Below are positions 61,722-64,000 of a stretch of 64,000 bases of DNA, in pieces. Numbering within the stretch: the stretch's first letter is position 1; the number at the start of each line of letters is the position of its first letter. The notes beneath the pieces are model-generated. The model was not told the DNA's origin. It made no database searches and worked only from the letters and a program-made list of their open reading frames with translations. The translations under genes were made by a program, and so were the position numbers. Origin of the DNA: Mangrovicoccus sp. HB161399 (GTDB lineage: Bacteria; Pseudomonadota; Alphaproteobacteria; Rhodobacterales; Rhodobacteraceae); assembly GCF_013184745.1 (NCBI RefSeq), contig NZ_JAATVU010000001.1, positions 124,001 to 188,000 of the forward strand. The letters are read 5' to 3'.

Positions 61722-62732
61722 ATGCAGAGCTATCTCGATTTCGAAAAACCCCTGGCCGAGATCGAAGGCAAGGCGGAGGAGCTGCGCGCGCTGGCGCGGG
61801 GCTCCGAGGAGATCGAGGTGGAGCGCGAGGCCGAGGCGCTCGACCAGAAGGCCCGCGCGCTTCTGGTGTCGCTCTACAAGGACCTGTCGCCCTGGCGGAA
61901 ATGCCAGGTCGCGCGCCATCCGAACCGGCCGCATTGCAAGGACTACATCTCCGCGCTCTTCACCGAGTTCACGCCGCTGGCAGGCGACCGCGGCTTTTCC
62001 GACGACGCCGCCGTGATGGGCGGCCTGGCGCGGTTCAACGACCGCCCCGTCGTGGTGCTGGGCCACGAGAAGGGCCATGACACCGCCAGCCGCCTCGACC
62101 GCAATTTCGGCATGGCCCGCCCCGAGGGCTACCGCAAGGCGGTGCGCCTGATGGACATGGCCGACCGCTTCGGCCTGCCGGTGATCACGCTCGTCGACAC
62201 GCCCGGCGCCTATCCCGGCAAGGGCGCCGAGGAACGCGGCCAGTCCGAGGCAATCGCGCGGGCGACGGAGAAATGCCTCGGCATCGGCGTGCCGCTGGTC
62301 TCGGTCGTGATCGGCGAAGGCGGCTCGGGCGGCGCGGTGGGCATTGCCGCGGGCAACCGCGTCGCGATGCTGGAACACTCCGTCTATTCGGTGATCTCTC
62401 CCGAGGGCTGCGCCTCCATCCTGTGGAAGGACGCCGGCAAGATGCGCGAAGCCGCCGAGGCGCTGCGCCTGACCGCGCAGGATCTGCTGCAGCTCGGCGT
62501 GGTCGACAAGGTGATCCCGGAACCGCTGGGCGGCGCGCAGCGCGATCCCGGCGTGGCGATGGACAATGTCGGCAAGGCCATCGAGGCGATGCTGGGCGAG
62601 CTGTCGGGCCTCGACCGCAAGGCGCTGGTCGCCGAGCGGCGCAAGAAGTTCCTCGACATGGGCCGCATCGCCCTGCCCGAGCCCAGCTCCTTCATCCCCA
62701 GCCACTTCGCCCCGGGGCGCGACCGCGGCTGA
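61722..62732 (+). CDS. accA: Acetyl-CoA carboxylase carboxyltransferase subunit alpha
   Basis: 336 residues from the ATG at 61722. Starts [20 protein letters not shown] and has the core [40 protein letters not shown] and [19 protein letters not shown]. With AccD it transfers carboxyl from biotin to acetyl-CoA in fatty acid synthesis. A hairpin follows at 62765-62785. Confidence 0.97.
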   Translation: MQSYLDFEKPLAEIEGKAEELRALARGSEEIEVEREAEALDQKARALLVSLYKDLSPWRKCQVARHPNRPHCKDYISALFTEFTPLAGDRGFSDDAAVMGGLARFNDRPVVVLGHEKGHDTASRLDRNFGMARPEGYRKAVRLMDMADRFGLPVITLVDTPGAYPGKGAEERGQSEAIARATEKCLGIGVPLVSVVIGEGGSGGAVGIAAGNRVAMLEHSVYSVISPEGCASILWKDAGKMREAAEALRLTAQDLLQLGVVDKVIPEPLGGAQRDPGVAMDNVGKAIEAMLGELSGLDRKALVAERRKKFLDMGRIALPEPSSFIPSHFAPGRDRG

Positions 62733-62764
62733 CGCCCGGCGTTAGCTCGCATTTTAGGCACTAT

Positions 62765-62785
62765 TCCGGCGGGAATTCCGCCGGA
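62765..62785 (+). terminator. Hairpin after accA, possible terminator
   Basis: TCCGGCGG at 62765-62772 pairs with CCGCCGGA at 62778-62785 around GAATT. No T run follows, so this may be a Rho-assisted stop or only a stable structure. Confidence 0.5.
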
Positions 62786-62832
62786 TCGCCCTATCCTGCC
62801 GCCGGTTTGCCCCGGAAGAGAGGAGATCGGGC

Positions 62833-63231
62833 ATGGGACGGCGGATCGCGGCCGCGGCACTGCTGCTGGCCGGATGCAGCGGCACGATGCAGGGCGTGAC
62901 GCGCGGCACCGAGGCGCCGGTGCAGTTCTCCTACGTGCAGGGCCCCGAGTCCGACCGGCTGGCCGCCGTGATCGATGGCGAGCGCTTCGGCGGGCGGACC
63001 GAACCGGCCGGCGCCGCCGCGGACCCTGCCGCATTGGACGGGCTGCTCTCCAGCTTTTTCCTCGGCATGGATTCCGGCGCTGCGGGCGAGGCCGGGGCGA
63101 TCATGCGGGGCGACCGCGGCTCCAGCCTGGACTGCCTTCTGCACTACGCCGACGGCACGCGCTACACCCCCTCGGGCGGAACCGGACTCTGCCGACACAG
63201 CGACGGCCGGCTGATCGACATCGCCTGGTGA
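62833..63231 (+). CDS. Small lipoprotein, function unknown
   Basis: 132 residues. Lipobox LAGCSG with the lipid Cys at 15 and GAGATCGGGC before the ATG. The mature domain has SYVQGPESDRLAAVIDGERF, SLDCLLHYADGTRYTPSGGT and a second Cys in GLCRHSDGRL. Outer membrane anchored by inference. No family recognised. Confidence 0.82.
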   Translation: MGRRIAAAALLLAGCSGTMQGVTRGTEAPVQFSYVQGPESDRLAAVIDGERFGGRTEPAGAAADPAALDGLLSSFFLGMDSGAAGEAGAIMRGDRGSSLDCLLHYADGTRYTPSGGTGLCRHSDGRLIDIAW

Positions 63232-63238
63232 GGCCCGG

Positions 63239-64000
63239 TCAGGAGCCATCCGCGCGCCCGTCCTGGCCGAACATCCCCAGAATGCCGCGGGCCAGCCGTT
63301 CCTGCACCGCATCGCCGCCGGCAATGACCCGCTCCAGCGCGGGCGCCGCGACCGGCAGGTGCCGCGACAGCGCGGGCGCCGCCAGATAGGCGGCCAGCAG
63401 GATCAGCGCCGCCGCCACCGGCGTGAGGAAACCGATGCGGAAGCCGCGCCGGACCTCCGCCGCCTCGACCTGGGCGAGCGCGCGCGACCGCGCCGCCACC
63501 GGCAGGCCGCTGCGGATTTCCCGCGGCACCGGCACCTGGGCCGGCCGCTCCGGCGGCGGGGACGGCGCCATGCCCGCCCGGTCCGACAGCAGGCTGCTCA
63601 GATCCGGCGCGGGTTCGTTGTCCGACAGCGGCGGCATCGGCCGGAATCCGCCCTGCGGCGGATCCAGCGGCGCCTCCGCCTCGGGATCGGGCTCGTTGCC
63701 GGGATTTTCGCCGCTCGGACGCCAGCGCATCGCGGACTCGCCGCTGCTGCGCTCGGCCTGCTGCAGCCGCGCCAGACGGTCGCGCACCTCGCCGGGGCTG
63801 CGCCGCGGACGCGGCGCCAGCGGCAGCTCGTCCTGGCTTTCCAGCGGCATGCCCGCATCGCGGCGGCGTGCCCGCGCCTCGGTCTCGGCCTCTTCCTTCA
63901 GCACCGCCAGCACGCCGGGATCGAGTTTCCGGCGCGGCGGAAACGGCAGATCGAGCTCCGGCTCCTCTTCCAGCGGCGGCGCGGCAGGCGGCTGCATTCC
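63239..64000 (-). CDS. Single-pass membrane protein, N-terminus outside the window (zinc-ribbon type likely)
   Basis: About 253 residues are visible and the frame stays open to the window edge. A long charged Pro/Glu/Arg-rich region (RKLDPGVLAVLKEEAETEAR; LESQDELPLAPRPRRSPGEV) leads to one membrane helix (FLTPVAAALILLAAYLAAPAL) and a short C-terminal domain. Rhodobacteraceae have a family with this exact layout whose N-terminus is a CxxC zinc ribbon; that part would lie beyond 64000. An ATG at 63997 is therefore probably internal. Function unknown. Confidence 0.75.
   Translation of the reverse strand, partial: GMQPPAAPPLEEEPELDLPFPPRRKLDPGVLAVLKEEAETEARARRRDAGMPLESQDELPLAPRPRRSPGEVRDRLARLQQAERSSGESAMRWRPSGENPGNEPDPEAEAPLDPPQGGFRPMPPLSDNEPAPDLSSLLSDRAGMAPSPPPERPAQVPVPREIRSGLPVAARSRALAQVEAAEVRRGFRIGFLTPVAAALILLAAYLAAPALSRHLPVAAPALERVIAGGDAVQERLARGILGMFGQDGRADGS

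Overview
The window is chromosomal DNA from a high-GC alphaproteobacterium, almost certainly a member of the Rhodobacteraceae (Rhodobacterales). The evidence is a syntenic RcGTA-type gene transfer agent cluster, an Mcl1-type malyl-CoA lyase, several families typical of this group (DUF1523, DUF2842, DUF2065 beside hflKC, a C-terminal VPLPA-like sorting tail) and strong GC-rich codon use. It is not a phage genome, plasmid or classic island: I see no integrase, transposase, CRISPR array, tRNA or replication origin.

Layout. (1) 1-11.8 kb, minus strand: the GTA structural cluster from g1 (small terminase) to g15 (tail-tip protein, cut by the window edge), with almost every gene overlapping the next. 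(2) 12.7-21.3 kb: DUF1523 protein, P1-family peptidase, LysR regulator, an exported phytase-like protein and a DUF1501/DUF1800 pair. (3) 21.7-24.6 kb: SRP RNA (ffs), a small unknown gene on the opposite strand, dnaX and ybaB. (4) 25.4-32.2 kb, minus strand: DUF2065-hflC-hflK-gor-rpiA, thiamine diphosphokinase-DUF2842, purA. (5) 32.4-40.4 kb: small exported or membrane proteins, two large unknown membrane proteins, secG-pyrG, a DsbA-like protein and a TerB-like protein. (6) 41.3-46.6 kb: a polar amino acid ABC transporter operon that also carries a divergent glutamine synthetase-like protein and a class I amidotransferase. (7) 46.6-52.4 kb: DegT aminotransferase, hisB-hisH, cobQ with a cupin gene, pheS with a YrhK-like gene. 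(8) 52.7-55.0 kb: a large chemotaxis receptor. (9) 56.1-59.0 kb, minus strand: dgcN-dgcA-D-amino acid transaminase. (10) 59.3-64 kb: mcl1, a VPLPA-type secreted protein, a GyrI-like protein, accA, a lipoprotein and a truncated membrane protein.

How the genes work together. The GTA genes encode a small tailed particle that packages host DNA. dnaX and ybaB serve replication and nucleoid maintenance, hflKC membrane protein quality control, and secG and ffs protein export. mcl1 points to acetyl-CoA assimilation by the ethylmalonyl-CoA pathway. The most suggestive module is dgcN-dgcA-DAAT: the transaminase can move amino groups from D-amino acids onto 2-oxoglutarate to give D-glutamate, and DgcN plus DgcA can N-acetylate and epimerise D-glutamate to the L series. 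The second is the transporter operon whose glutamine synthetase-like member has lost conserved metal ligands.

Five stretches of roughly 0.8-1.1 kb (near 12.2, 18.3, 25.0, 40.8 and 55.5 kb) hold no gene I can support. Two pieces of a 36-bp dispersed palindromic repeat lie near 25.3 and 46.6 kb. Start codons were chosen from visible ribosome binding sites and stop/start overlaps; alternatives are noted where the choice is open.
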